Below are positions 1 through 12,144 of a stretch of DNA of 64,000 bases, one piece after another; position 1 is the first letter of the stretch; every line of letters starts with the position of its first letter. The DNA lies in NCBI GenBank assembly GCA_039545295.1, contig BCIK01000017.1:310001-374000 (forward strand), given 5' to 3'. This stretch comes from Udeniomyces pyricola (lineage: Eukaryota > Basidiomycota > Tremellomycetes > Cystofilobasidiales > Mrakiaceae). Under the pieces are notes generated by a model. It was not told where the DNA came from. It saw nothing but the letters and a program-made list of their open reading frames with translations, and ran no database searches. Made by a program: the position numbers and the translations under genes.

Positions 1-362
1 CAGGGGACGTGCAAGAGGTAAAAGCGGGTCAGGTCTTGGAGAGGGGAACAGAAGTCTATTTTGAAGGCATGGGAAACAGAGAGAAAAAGTAGGTTGTTTT
101 CACGCAGCTTGATTGCTCCTTTTGGCACACGACTATGAGCGAGATGTACATTCTGGATTGATCATTTTCTTCTTCACCTTGCTTGTCCGTACAGCTGGGC
201 TGCATTTTACCCTCCTTTCCCTTCGGACTCCCATCCTCTGTCTTACCCGATGAAGAACACCCTTCCCCTACCCTCCTTCCACTACTCGACTTCACCCCAC
301 CAACAACTTCTCATCCCGTCCGTCCACCAATCCCCACACCCTTCTTCACCTCTCCTCTACAG

Positions 363-1515
363 AACTCTCCATGATCTCATGAACAGCGATGAGCCCTCCC
401 CACTCGCTCAACGTCCACTAGACCCCCTTGATAACCTGCCCCTGATGCGGGCGCAGGATCCGTCGACGACGATGGATCTTGACATTTGCACGAAACGGGT
501 GTTGGGCATGACGGAGCGACCGGGGTCCAAGATTGGCGATCATCATGCCACGCCCTTTTATACCGTCACGTTGGAAGAGAGGGGCAAGGGGATTGAGATG
601 GCGGAAGACAATACGGTTCTGGTGGGATTGATGCACTCTAAGAGGTACGAGAAACCCTATTTTTCTTTTCTGTCCTGCTCTGATCGTACGAAGGAGGATG
701 GCGATCGTGCAAAGCGGGTTTTCAAAGTCTAGCTTCATGTTCTGACCATTTTTTCTCGTTATCTTTCCCCTTTTCCTCGGTGGTCACCCTTCTGGCGTGA
801 TCTTTCTCTCGGTCTACGTCCGATAGGATGTTACTGGGCGACGACAACCAACTCTGGCTGTACGATCAATACGTCATTGTCCTTAACGCGACGACATACG
901 CTCCCATAGGTGTCTCGCCTCCTCTAATCTTCTGTCAGTCCTTCATCACCAGCATGTCTTATTAGTCTTCCTACCCTAGCCACATGGTGTACATCAAGCC
1001 AACAAACACCAGGTGATACATGTGAAAAACCTCGACACTAACCTATATGTTTTTTTATTTTATTTTCAACTTCCTCATATTTCTGTCTTTGGTTTCTTTC
1101 TTTCCTACATCTTGTCCCCTTCATCATGGTGTCTCGTTCACAAACGTTCATTGTATCCCTTCTTCATTCCTCTCCTCTCCCCCCCCCTTCCCCAGCCGGT
1201 CTGACGCCTCACAAATTCTACTTCTCCCAATCCCTAACCTTCATCCCTACCACCCCTTCCTCTCCCCTTCCAAACAGTAACCCTCCTTCCTCTTTCCTCT
1301 CCTGGTTCTCCTCTTCCCCTTCTCATCCTACCCCTTCAACTTCACCTTCCCTTTCGCTCTCCCATGGGTTCCTCAACGACGACGTCCTCGTCGCCCTCGG
1401 CGAGGGCGATGGGAAGATGGGCGTCGTTCGGTTGGAGGTTCGACAGCTTTTGGCGGACGTCATGAGATGTCAAGGGGAAAGTGGAGAAGTTAGATCGAGA
1501 CTCTATAATTATTGA
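363..1515 (+). CDS. Unrecognised protein, 3' part of a gene that probably begins before the window
   Basis: Three exons join in phase: about 363-644, 827-909 and 1196-1515. The first follows an acceptor (tctacag) at the end of a CT-rich stretch. The donors are GTACGA at 645 and GTGTCT at 910. The last exon ends at a TGA at 1513-1515. The reading runs from a Pro/Asp-rich start through HSKRMLLGDDNQLWLYDQYV and TPHKFYFSQSL to a Ser/Pro-rich stretch and the C-terminal HGFLNDDVLVALGEGDGKMG. I do not recognise the family. The short block of hydrophobic and acidic residues at the end looks folded. A possible earlier exon ends at about position 17 (donor GTAAAA), so the gene probably starts off-window. 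An alternative start is the ATG at 250, but that stretch reads like intron. The exon structure is moderately sure and the function is unknown. Confidence 0.5.
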
Positions 1516-2499
1516 ACCTATATATATATATGGTCACTTTCATGACTTTCTCTTATTCGTTCGTTCTCTATCGACGTGTGTTTTATCTCTTTATTTATCT
1601 ACTTTTTTTCATATCTTATCATGTCCTACCAACCCCGAATCTCGATCGAAACCAATATCCCAAACATCCTGTATGCATACATGTATGCGTCCCAAGACTG
1701 ACGTTCGGCCATACATACTTTGCCAAGATCCGTTCCTTGATCCGTCCTTGACTACTCCTTAAATTTCAATCATGATCCAACAGGTTTTATTCCTCTAACC
1801 CAATCGCTAGGTATCTAAGTTGTCCCAGATCAGAGTTGAGTTGCCCGATCAAAGGAAACCTGCAAGATTTTCTTGATTGGGCACGGCTCATGACATTTAT
1901 CATATCTCCGGCGTTTTGACAAGACACTAGCATGATCGAGCAGCTTGAAAGCCGGAGTGTATAGAGAAGAGCAAGACAGGCACTACCAAGCCAATATCAT
2001 CGAGGGCTTCTTGAGAGAGGGATGACATCAAATACATTGAATTAGGGGAATCGAAAGCCTCCCCCCCTCCCCCTCTCCCTCCTGTCCCAGGGATTAGGAT
2101 TTAAACAAAAAGGTGGAAAAGAGATGTGATGGACAAAAGTAGGACCAATCTATACTAGCTAGAAGCTGCTGGTCGAAAAGGTAAGGCCGGGGGGGGGGGG
2201 GGGAAGGGAGGGTCATACTATCCCGACTCTCATGATCGAGCAGTCGACAAAATAAAAAGGAACAGATCAAGAACGTAAGGAAGCAAGGGTGATAATAGGT
2301 GGGCAGGTGGCATGTACGGGATAGGATAGGAGTGTGGTTGGGATGTGAAGGCAGCGAGATGGATCAAGTGAGAAACGGAGGGGAGGGGGAGGATGTGGGG
2401 GGAGCAGAGATTAGATCGAAGAGGGTGATCAGGAGATGATCGATAGGCAGCTTCGTTTGCGTTTCATTCCTCTTCTTCGTCTTCTTTGTGGTCTTCTGC
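1516..2499. other. Convergent intergenic region with a poly-G run
   Basis: This lies between two gene 3' ends. It holds AT-rich 3'-UTR-like sequence (short TATATA run near 1520), a CT-rich block near 2058-2090 and an uninterrupted run of G around 2190-2203. No open frame here has coding character. Confidence 0.6.
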
Positions 2500-5400
2500 T
2501 TATTCGTCCTGCTCGTCGTATGCTGCAGGAGGCAATAGGTCGAATGGACGGAACACAAACGAAATACGTCAGCGAACAAATTCCTTCCAGTCAAAGAGAT
2601 CAAGGGAAAGACACATGGGAGACAAGATCATCCATGAACACCCTATATACACATATGTATATATTGGTGTATCTCAACTTCCTGTAGCCACGAAAACATC
2701 TCCTTCGAGTCTTGGTCATTTCGATCCAGACCCTTTCTTGTCAAAAACTCACAATCGTCGATGGATCCCATGAGCAGCTTGATCAGCCACAACTCGGGCG
2801 TACTGTTCAAAAGAGAGAGAGAAGAAAAAACCCACAAATCACGTCAACAGTGAACCTCACAGCGTGAGATTGGACAAACCTGAGGAGACCAGAAGGTTTG
2901 ACATGAAGGAGGAGAGAAAGAGAGAGATGCATGGGTACTCACAGTTCCATACCAGACTTGCGCTTCATCTCGTCGGCTATCGACAACGTCACATCACGCA
3001 AAATAAAAAAGAAGAACACACGCACACACACCCACACGGGGGTTGATTAGTTATACAACAACGGCGGCGACAAACGCTTCCCATGACGAGGTATGTCGTT
3101 CGAGGGTCTGCTACTGTACCTTCAGACTCGTAGTTCGAGGTGCAATCGACGAGCCCTCCAATCTGCGGGTGAGTATCAATCTAATCACGCAAAAATAAAA
3201 GAATGGACACAAGCACAAAGTTGAGAGGAAGGATGGATGCGTTTCCATGTAATCGTATCAGTGTCCTACGTCACCATAAAACCCCTTTTACGCTAGGCTG
3301 AGAAGAGGAATTTTGGGTTCGATCAGCATGGGACGTACCTCACTGAGGAAAGCTTGGGCTTTGAGATCCGTGCCGACCTGGGCGAACGTGAAGGAGACGG
3401 CATCGGCTCCCTGCACACATAGCAGTCCAGGCACATTAAGCGCAACAGGACGAAAAAGAAAAAAAAAAACAAAAAAAAACGCAGTCAGCTTCCATCGGGA
3501 TGGAGAAAGAAATTTTCCGTATGGGTAGGTAGGATTTCAGACATTGGTAAGAAAAACTCAAAAGGAGGGACTCACGTAGCGCGTTCGAGCAAGCTGCTGG
3601 GTAGCATTGATGATGACTCGAACGATATGGTCTCGTGCTTCACCAGCGGGCGTACCATCGGTCTGTCATCGTTGCAGACAGATGCCATAACGAAAAAGTT
3701 GAAGAAAGAACGGGATACGTATGAGCTTGGGAGGCATCAACGGAAAGCAGAAGAATCAATGGCATCATAGAAGGAGTACCAAGTCAAGGTAGATGACTAA
3801 CGATGGTGATGATGAGAGCAGGCTTCTGGAGACGACCCTGCTGAGCCGGGCCTAGAGAATTTGATTCCATCGAAAACACAGAGTAACCGTACAAGATCCA
3901 AATAGTTAGTATCGACCGCTGGTCGAAACCAAGAGCTGGAAGTGAGATACCGAGTCAATTTGGACGAACCAAGAACAAGAGGCTGGAGGACTTTTTTGTC
4001 CATGCTGGTACCGAGCGGAGTAAGACCGCTGTACTTGATCTGGGAAAGAAGACTCATGGCAGCCGACTCGCTGTTGACTGGGGAGGAAAGAAGAGAGCGG
4101 AACACATATTAAGAACATGATAGGTTTAGCTCGTATAGAAAGCAATTGAAGAGCTGAGGGAAAACAGAAAGTGTCTCACTGTTGTTGCCCTGGACGTTTG
4201 AGTTGAGGAACCGAACTGAGATGGAAAACGCGAAGTGGTAAGCGCGTGATCAGTCACATTTGTTAAGAGAGGGACGATGAATGGGACCGAAAACTGACCT
4301 TGGATGCCATCATCATCGAACAAGCTCGTCGCGTAGGCAACCCTCGACAAAATCAGCTTGAGGTCATCAATTCGCTCTCCGTTCTCCTCAAAGGCAAGCG
4401 ATCCACTGTCGTCGCACAGCAAGATCGTGTCAAAGAGCGAGAGCTTGACAAGGTCCATAGCCAATTCCTTGGGCAGTCGCCACTCGTTGGAGATGCGGTC
4501 CAAGGCACCGCTGGTCGCGATCCTCTGGGCAATAGGACCGAGGGAACCGGGTGGGTAAAACGACGTGATTTTTTGCTGTCGAGCAGAGAAAAACATAAGA
4601 AGGTAGGTAAATGGGATGAGTTGACTGCAACAGAGAAAAGAGGCGGACAAAGATACACTAAGGGATTGAAGGACGTACCTCAACGACACACTGCTGGAGA
4701 ATGGTCTCGACCTGTCGCGGGTCCAAGGCAGCTCCTGGAGCGACAGGGAAGGTGGGTGGTCGGGGAGGCTGCTGAGGAGGCTGGCCATACTGAGGCTGCT
4801 GGCCGTACTGAGGTTGCTGGCCGTACTGAGGCTGCTGACCGTACTGAGGCTGCTGGCCGTACTGAGGTTGCTGGCCATACGCCTGCTGAGGAGCACTAGA
4901 GAAAGAGGTGATTTGAACGCGATGTCAGACGCGATTCTGTAAGTAACCACGCGAAGCGATTTGATTCTTACCCGTATGCGCCAGGAGGAGGTCCAGGAGG
5001 AGCACTAGAGAAATTCGGAGCAGAAGAGAGTCAGTAATCGAAGTCAAGAGTTGATCGGCTGGTGGAGGATAGGCGCGCTGACGCCCGGACGAACCCGTAC
5101 TGCTGCTGCTGACGACCAGGAGGAGCGCCAGGAGGTGCCCCATACTGCTGAGATGTAGGAGGGGGACCGTAGGGGGATCCAGGAGGAGGGCCAGTTGGCG
5201 AGGAGTACTGCTGAGCGCTGAGAATGAGCATGTAGATAAAGATGACGTCAACTTTGGGTTCGTCACATGATCATTGGTCCGGCACGTCGAGGAGCAAGAA
5301 TAGACGGAGACGCGTGCTGAACTGAGCAAAAGCAGCGTACCCATTGGGAGCAGCGTATTGGATTGGGGATTGAGGAGGAGCTCTGGGGAGATGGACACAA

Positions 5401-5793
5401 GGGGGGAGATATATTGATGAGTCGATGCCGAAGGTTGATCAGAATGCCGCGCCAAGCACTTTGTTCGACAAGGCAGCCAACCGGTCACCGGCCGAGGCGC
5501 GCCGGCAGAAAAACGCGACGAGTTGATCGGATAGCGCAAAGGATGTTGGGTGGACTGACCCGTATTGAGAACCAGGTCGACCTCCGGGTACGGCAGGAGG
5601 AGCGCTGTAGGCTGGAGGCTGGCTGGTGGGAGGAGCAGCTTGAGGGATGGCACCGGCGGTGCTGTTGGCAGCGGCCATTTTGGAAGCGAGACCTGGTGGA
5701 GATGATGTGGTTGGAGTGGGGCAAGCAAGTCAGTTAGGTGGTAGGTGGATGAATGTGGATGTGGGTGTGAATGTGGATGCGATACTTACCCAT
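2500..5793 (-). CDS. von Willebrand factor A domain protein with Pro/Gln-rich N-terminus
   Basis: About 444 residues in roughly 15 small exons. The first coding exon is only ATGG (5793-5790), joined to an exon that reads GLASKMAAANS. The N-terminal 185 residues are Pro/Gln/Tyr/Gly-rich and include five copies of a YGQQPQ unit. A folded domain follows with all vWA metal-site (MIDAS) elements: LLCDDSGSL (DxSxS), the threonine in SGLTPLGTSM and the aspartate in ITDGTPAGEA. The C-terminus is LTPELWLIKLLMGSIDD followed by an acidic SYDEQDE tail and stop. Cytoplasmic or membrane-peripheral location is an inference, since there is no signal peptide or membrane segment. Related vWA proteins are widespread in fungi, mostly uncharacterised, and resemble the copine A-domain. 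The N-terminal MG could be myristoylated. The domain call is sure; the role is unknown. Confidence 0.85.
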
Positions 5794-7006
5794 GATGGAG
5801 ATTAATCAGATGATGAGTGGGGTGTTGGTAGTATATTAGATGGTGGACGGGGTCGCTATAGACTTGTACTATCGTTGGTGGTGCTGGTGCAGGTGGAAGC
5901 CGGATGGGGCTTGGCTTTGGCCGCGAAGCGCGTTGGCGCCATGGGCTCTCATGATCCGGCGCTGCGAGCTGCGAATGCGAGGATGCCTCTCTCGACTATA
6001 CGATTCCTCGCAGCCAGTGCAAGATTCGAGCGATGATCGATGACGTCTCTCAATATCTCGATCGCACATGTCACATTTCGCGTCTCACGCACGTCACGTA
6101 ACGCATCTCACGCACGTCACGTAACGGCAGCCCGTCCAATCGCGTCCACCGATCCAACGCGTCCAACGCGTCCAACGTCCGATATCGATCATGAAGCTCT
6201 CATCTGTACTGACCAGCTGTCGTCAACATCAAGGACATCATCATCACAATATGTCTCCATCCACATCTCGTGCCTTTCAAACGATCGTCTCTTTTCTCTC
6301 TCATGATCGGGTCCTCAATTAACGACTACCAGCTGTCCTGTCCGAGCTCGCCTTCTTTCGCGCCCACCACCACACGCGATCGACCGCCAATCGACCCCTG
6401 TGCAAGCCTCTCCCGTTCGAGTCTGAACCGACCACCGACCTGTCCCTATCGTCTGCCTCCCCTCCCCTGCCTCAACTATTAACTCATCACCTTCCGCCTT
6501 GCCCTCGGAATAATAATAACAAAACACACCACCTCAGCCGAGATGGCTCCTCTCATACCCCTCGGGCGAGCTCACCCTACTGACCACCACTTTCCCTTCG
6601 ACGTATCTCGTGTTTCGTCACCTTCCTTTCGTGTTCCTTCCTTCGTTCGCTGGGCGACCCCTTCCTCTTTCTTTCTCTACCGCGTGCTTGCATCGCATCC
6701 TTTTCTTCTTTACTCTCTCTTTTTACACATCATCCAACATCCTTACAGCCGATCCATCACGTTTTGTTCCTCCGCACGCACACTCGCCATCCAAACCGTC
6801 GCCGAGCCCAACCGCCCCAAACCTATACAATCGCCTCTCTTTTACTGCCAACAGACAGCCATCATTTCTCTACAACCTTTATTCTTCACCTCTTTCGTAC
6901 GTTCCTTACCACCTAGAGACACTTCCTCCCATCTAACCGACAATCATTCAACAAAAAGCCGCAGCAGCAAGCATCCACCACCAGTAGCAGTAGCAGCAGC
7001 AGCAGC
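5794..7006. promoter_or_regulatory. Divergent promoter region between the vWA gene and the AXL2-like gene
   Basis: This 1.2 kb region separates two divergently transcribed genes. It contains a 21-bp direct repeat (6083-6126) and two ACGCGT hexamers (6157-6162 and 6166-6171). From about 6340 to 7006 there is a long CT-rich leader-like stretch typical of 5' UTRs in this window. Open frames inside it (for example at 6543) are low-complexity and not supported as genes. Confidence 0.5.
6083..6126. repeat. 21-bp direct repeat, two copies, 23-bp period
   Basis: TCTCACGCACGTCACGTAAC plus a final G occurs at 6083-6103 and again, identical, at 6106-6126. Each copy holds an ACGTCA half-site of the kind bound by CREB/ATF bZIP factors. 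It sits between two divergent genes, so it could serve either. Confidence 0.7.
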
Positions 7007-10000
7007 ATGCTCTCCCCTTCCCACCTCCTCTTCTCCTGTCTGCCCCTCTTTCTCGCCTTTGCCCCTCTTTCCTCCGCTCTTCCCATCGGCGCGGCTTCCT
7101 TCCACCGCCGAAGCTCTAGTCCTGTCCTCGTCCATCCTATCCACTTACAACCCATTTCCGTGGCCCGCGTGGCCAAGCCGTTCAGCCTCACCCTCATCGA
7201 TACGACTTACTCTGTCCCCCTCTCGCAACTGGCTCTGACGACCTCAGACCTGCCCTCCTGGCTGAGCTTTTCCTCGTCCACCAACTCCTTTTCTGGCACG
7301 CCAGCCTCCCCCGATGACGTCGGCCGAACGTCCATTACTGTCTCAGCAACCGGCGGCGGGGGCGTCGTCAAAGACAGTTTCACGCTCATCGTCGAGGGTG
7401 CTGGCACGGGCGTCAAAGTCGGCGATGGTGTCCTCAAACAACTCGTCTCTTCCAATCAAGCATTGACGTCCGTTTTCGTCCTGCCTCTCGGCTCGAATGG
7501 TATCGGCGGGCTCAGAGTGCCAAACTATGTGCGTCCTTGTTTCGAGCACTCGCGTCATAGCATCCATGGGAGTGTGACACGCCGAGTCATGTCACTGATG
7601 TTTTGTTCTTGATCTATTCGATTATGTGGCTACTTGTTTCGTCGACCTCCTTTCAGTGGTCATTCTCGATCGGATTCCTCGCGTCCACATTTAAGTCCCT
7701 CACCTCTGGCCCTGTCAAGTACTCTGCCTTTCTGACGAACGGCGAACCTCTTCCCACTTGGGTCGGCTTCGATCCCTCGACCATCGATTTCAACGGTGCA
7801 GCACCATCGCCGACGACCACGTTGCCAACAAACCTCGATATCCACCTTTGTGCCAGCACTCAAGCAGGATATGCCGACGTTTGCGAGGAGTTCACCTTCA
7901 GCGTCGCTTCGCACGCGCTCACCCTCGCCGGCGCCTCCATCTCACGACTCAACTTGACTCAGGAGGTCTCGGGCTCGGCCAACGTCAGCTGGAACGTTGT
8001 TGGCGACAGCGGCTACAAGGGCGTTCTGCTCGACGGCAAGGCTGTCAACACCTCGGACATTGTTACCCTTCACGTCGACACAAGCTCTATCCCTTGGCTC
8101 CAGTGGAATAGCGACCAGCGATCCTTCACCGCCACGATCCCAGCCGATGCCGTTACCGATTCATCGTACCCGACCTCAGCTTCGACGACCTCGTCTTCAT
8201 CCCTTTCCGTGCCTGTCGTCGTCACCGACAAGTACAACGATACACTTTCCTTCCCACTTCCCATCTCGGTCTATCCGTCCCTGTTTAACACGACGGCACC
8301 CTATCCCATCCTCGCCGCACCTGGCAAGCCGGTCTCGGCTGACCTATCTGAGTACCTTGCCAACCCGGACGGAACGCCCGATCTCGCCGTCGTTCTCAAC
8401 CCACGCGAGGCTTCGTCATGGCTCACCTTCTCGTCAACAACCGGCGTCCTTGCTTCAAACCAGAACGTTCCGACCGATCTATCGTACAACACCGTCTCCG
8501 TCAACTTTGCTGCTCGTGATACCGTCACTCACGCTGTCTCCCATCAGTCGATCCTCCTCTCCATTGCACCTGGAAACGACGCGACCGAGACTCACGGCCA
8601 CCGTCGAGTTGTCAAGGGCCTCAGTAACAAGACCAAGACCATCATCGGCGCCGTTGCAGGTGCCGTCCTCGGGTTCATCCTGCTTTGCATCCTTCTCTCG
8701 TGCTGCCGCAAGTACGTCGCCGAGGACAAGCATCAAGTCGACGAGAAAGCGACTGCCATTGCCAATACCAAGACCTGGCACGACGACGAGAAGGATTACC
8801 AGTACAAGGCCGGTCGCGAGCAGATGTATGGGGTCGAGTACCTCACCCAGAAACTCGCCTACGATCCCAAGACGGCCGGTCGCGAGGGAGGCGGAGGTGG
8901 CGGCGAGCTCGCTAATGTGCCGCATTTGACTACCATCTTCCTCGACCTCGACAAACCCCTCACTTCTGCTCCCGAGACACCTCCCCAACGCAAGACCACG
9001 ACGACGGCTGGTCGTTTCAAGCGACTCATCGAGAAGCCGCTTGCCGCCATCGGCGGGCGTAGTCGCGAGGGTTCCCCAGCTTCAAGTGGCGGTATGAAGA
9101 CGATGAAGAGCAATATCTCCCTTCCGATGCAAATCGACCCGACCCTTTCGCCGACCTCTACTTTGGACGACTCTCGACCTCGTCGCGTCGGTGGATTCGT
9201 TGCCCATGACGATTCGTCGGTCTCGTCAGGTGGCGAGGACGACCGGACGCTGAACGGAGACTCGACGTTTGATACCGGTCACGGCTCGCGAGCTTCGTGG
9301 GAAAGTGATCCGAGCTACGCCTGGGGCAGCAACAGCCAAGGATCAGGAGGAAGCGGTAGCGGCAGTGATGTCCCCAGGCGACGCATCGAAGGTGGCGTAG
9401 AGAGCGGCGAGATTGGGACCTCATCCTCTAACGGGTCGTTCTCCTCCCAGGGAACCGGATCGGTCCTTTCAGATGGGGATGAGCAAGCCGAAATTGCGAC
9501 AGCCAAGCGAGTCCTCGCAACCCCGACGTCTTCCAAGATTGGAAACAGCCCTTCGACAACGGTCGCTGCGGGTCTCGGTCAACCTCGTCTGGTCGACTTC
9601 AAGAACGAACGGAAAGCCTCGTCTGCCATCTCAGGACCTCGGTCCGTTTCTCAATCGGCCGTCACCGTCGAGAATGCAGATGGAGCATCTGCCTCTAATG
9701 GGAACCCCCCTTCTGGCAACACCACCACTACTGCCAGCACAGCCGCCGTGCCTGCTCCCATGGTTCGCACAAAGACCGGATCCCCTCCAGCGCCATACGA
9801 TGCCGAAGCCGCCTTTCGCTTCTCCTCGGGTCTGACCTACATCCCGAGCATGCCTGCTGCAAGTGGTGATGCAGAGAGTTCTTCCCCTTCCACCTCTGCC
9901 ATCTTCTTCACTTCTCCCCCGCTCTCGTCTCAAATCTCGGCCAAGTCCATCACGAGCCCGACTGCGGCACGACTCGCTAACCTGCGTTCGACGATCAACC

Positions 10001-10627
10001 GAGCCTCTTCTTCGTCTTCTTCCTCCTCGCTCGGTTCACCCAAATCCTCCATCCCCCGTCTGAGCTCGGCGACGTCGTCCAAGCTTGCGCGCGTCCCGAC
10101 GGAATCGGCTGTGGTGTATGCGTCGACGACGGAGGCGTTCTCATACCGACCGACGCTGGATGTCGATGCCGACAAACCCGTCCGAGGTGTCCTCAAGGCC
10201 GTCGTCGAAGGACCGGAAGAAGGGAAACGAGCGGGTAAAGGGTTGAAGAAGTTGCCGCTGTGGTTGAAGTTCAAGCAGGGCATGTTTGATGGGGTTCCAA
10301 AGATTGGAGATGAAGGCTCGTTGGATATCAGAGTGGTCAGTCGGGAGGTTTCGCCTGCTTTTTTTTTTTTTTTTTTTTTTCTTCTTCTTGACCTCTGGAG
10401 AGGTTGCATAGCATCGAGTGCCAAACTGATTCTCTCTCTCTCTTTCTCTTCTGTACCCTTTTCTCTCTCCAATGTTTTCCGATCCGTAGATCGAGACTTT
10501 CTCCGGCCTGGGCGGTCAAGCCGAGCGAGTCGTCGCGAGGTTCCGAATCGAAGTCACTCCAGGTTCCCAACTTGCCCGTCGAGCGACAGGCACCCGAAGG
10601 ACGCCCAATGCTACTCGATCGCCCTGA
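7007..10627 (+). CDS. AXL2: AXL2-like cadherin-fold single-pass membrane protein (cell polarity)
   Basis: Three exons, 7007-7528, 7657-10335 and 10490-10627, all phase 0, give 1112 residues. Residues 1-26 are a signal peptide (hydrophobic core after MLSPSHLLFSC). The ectodomain carries repeated dystroglycan/cadherin-like modules, recognisable from the pattern LPSWLSFSSSTNSFSGTP, then LPTWVGFDPSTIDFNGA, then EASSWLTFSSTTGVLAS. A single membrane helix follows at about 502-524 (TIIGAVAGAVLGFILLCILL), then a basic CCRK stop-transfer. The ~590-residue cytoplasmic tail is Ser/Thr-rich, with a conserved-looking end around KIGDEGSLDIRV and AERVVARFRIEVTP. In S. cerevisiae, Axl2/Bud10 marks bud sites by recruiting Bud5, and filamentous fungi have counterparts. 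The second intron contains a 22-nt T run (10359-10380). The family is sure; strict orthology is less so. Confidence 0.85.
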
Positions 10628-12144
10628 AGAGTGCTTACTTGCTCTGAGGGAGGCAATGAGGAGGATGACGGTCGGATAGACGTCGTGGAACAGAACGAAA
10701 CATAACAAAATAGAAATGAGCAGGAATATGGCTTTTTTTTTTTTACCCAAGGAGCGGCAATAAAAACAACCACAAAAAAAAAGGATAGCAGAGTTGGTGA
10801 GTAGTCTATCTTTGCCATCGTTCTCCGATGTCTTTTTGTTGCTTTTGAGCCAAAAAAAAGTATACAGAAATAAAAACTACAGGCCAAGCTAAACTGACCA
10901 ATCTAACCGTTGGGTTTCTTCACACCCAGGCATATATATCGAACGGCCATCCTACTCGATTTCCATGACTTGCTTCTCGTGACCCCCTCTACCCCTCTCC
11001 TTCTATCTTTAAGAAGAAGAAGAAAATTCCCGCCTGGCTCCATCTAGTTCAGCTAGGTTCGATGGGTTCTTACTGTATACACACTGGCTGTTCTTCTTTC
11101 TTCCTCATCCACTCCCTCTCTCGACTTTTTTCTTCTTCTTTCTTCTTCTTTCTTCTTCTTCTTCTTCTTATTTTTCTTTGCGTATCTTTTTCCTCTTTAT
11201 CATCCCTCCCCTATCATTTTATCTTTTTCATCTTCCTTCAGTTCCTTCTTTCTCTTCTTCGTCTTCGTCTTCTTGTTCTCTGCGTCACCTGTCTGCCTCT
11301 TAATTCAATCCTCAATCCCCTTTCTCCGCGTGTCACCTCCCTCCCCCATCCCTCCCTTTTCCTACCTCACTTTCAATTTTCCATCTCACGGGTCAACTTT
11401 CCCTTCCCTTCCCTCTCAAACAATCCTTCCTCCATCAACCCCCCCCCCTCTCACCTGTTTGTTAATTTCTCCCTTTCGATTTCCTTTTCTCACCCATATA
11501 TATNTCNGCGCGTTTTTTTTTTTTTTTTTTTTCTTCTTCTTTCTGCTCTCGTTCAATGATCACTACTACATCATATATATACATGTGTCTACGTCGAGGC
11601 CCAGCGGTACTACGTCGGGGGGTCCGATCGATCAGTCAAAGCGAATCTATCAATCTGTCTTGTTTTTTGTTGTTGTTGTTGTTCTCGTCTGTCTTGTCTG
11701 TCTGTCTTTTTTTTGTTTGTTTGTTTTTTCTTCTTCTTCAAATTCTCTGTCTTTCCAGTGCCAGCCTATCATATATATATATATGTATATCTATCAGAGT
11801 TTCTCTCTGCCTTCTCGACGATACCGGCGCGATCTTTCTCTTTCTCTTTCTTCTTCTTGGATGTTCGTTTCTCTTCCGACCAATAACCCCCCCACGCGCG
11901 CTCTAGTGATTGATAATATAAGCCTCCCCAAATCTTTCTCTTCTTTCCTTTCTTCTGTCTTTGTGCTCCTTAGAGAGATCGCGTGATAAATATGTTCATG
12001 CTTCCAAACCCGGCCTAAGTGTTTGACTATCTATCCTACAGGATGTGTTATAATACATCCAGATCAGACCTCTCACGCTTTCGACTATGCACAATCCCCC
12101 CCCCCCCGCCCCCCTCTGTTGCCTCCTCCACATCATCATCATCA
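10628..12144. other. Convergent intergenic region, low complexity, with ambiguous bases
   Basis: This lies between the AXL2-like and TFIP11 3' ends. The + strand is strongly T/C-rich, with TTC repeats near 11140-11170, a T run at 11513-11532, a TGT repeat near 11670-11690 and a short TA run near 11770. Two unresolved bases (n at 11504 and 11507) sit just before the T run and probably mark an assembly join. No gene is supported. Confidence 0.6.

Noticed and set aside
6543..7238. 231-residue open frame upstream of the AXL2-like gene
   Set aside because: It is CT-rich leader sequence, overlaps the real first exon in another frame and has no domain-like composition.
8479..8988. Antisense open frame within the AXL2-like gene
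   Set aside because: Shadow of a GC-biased coding exon; no start context, introns or family motif.
11062..11986. Hydrophobic Phe/Leu/Ser-rich open frames suggesting membrane proteins
   Set aside because: These are T/C-rich repeats (TTC, CTT, TGT) read as protein in an intergenic region that also contains n bases.
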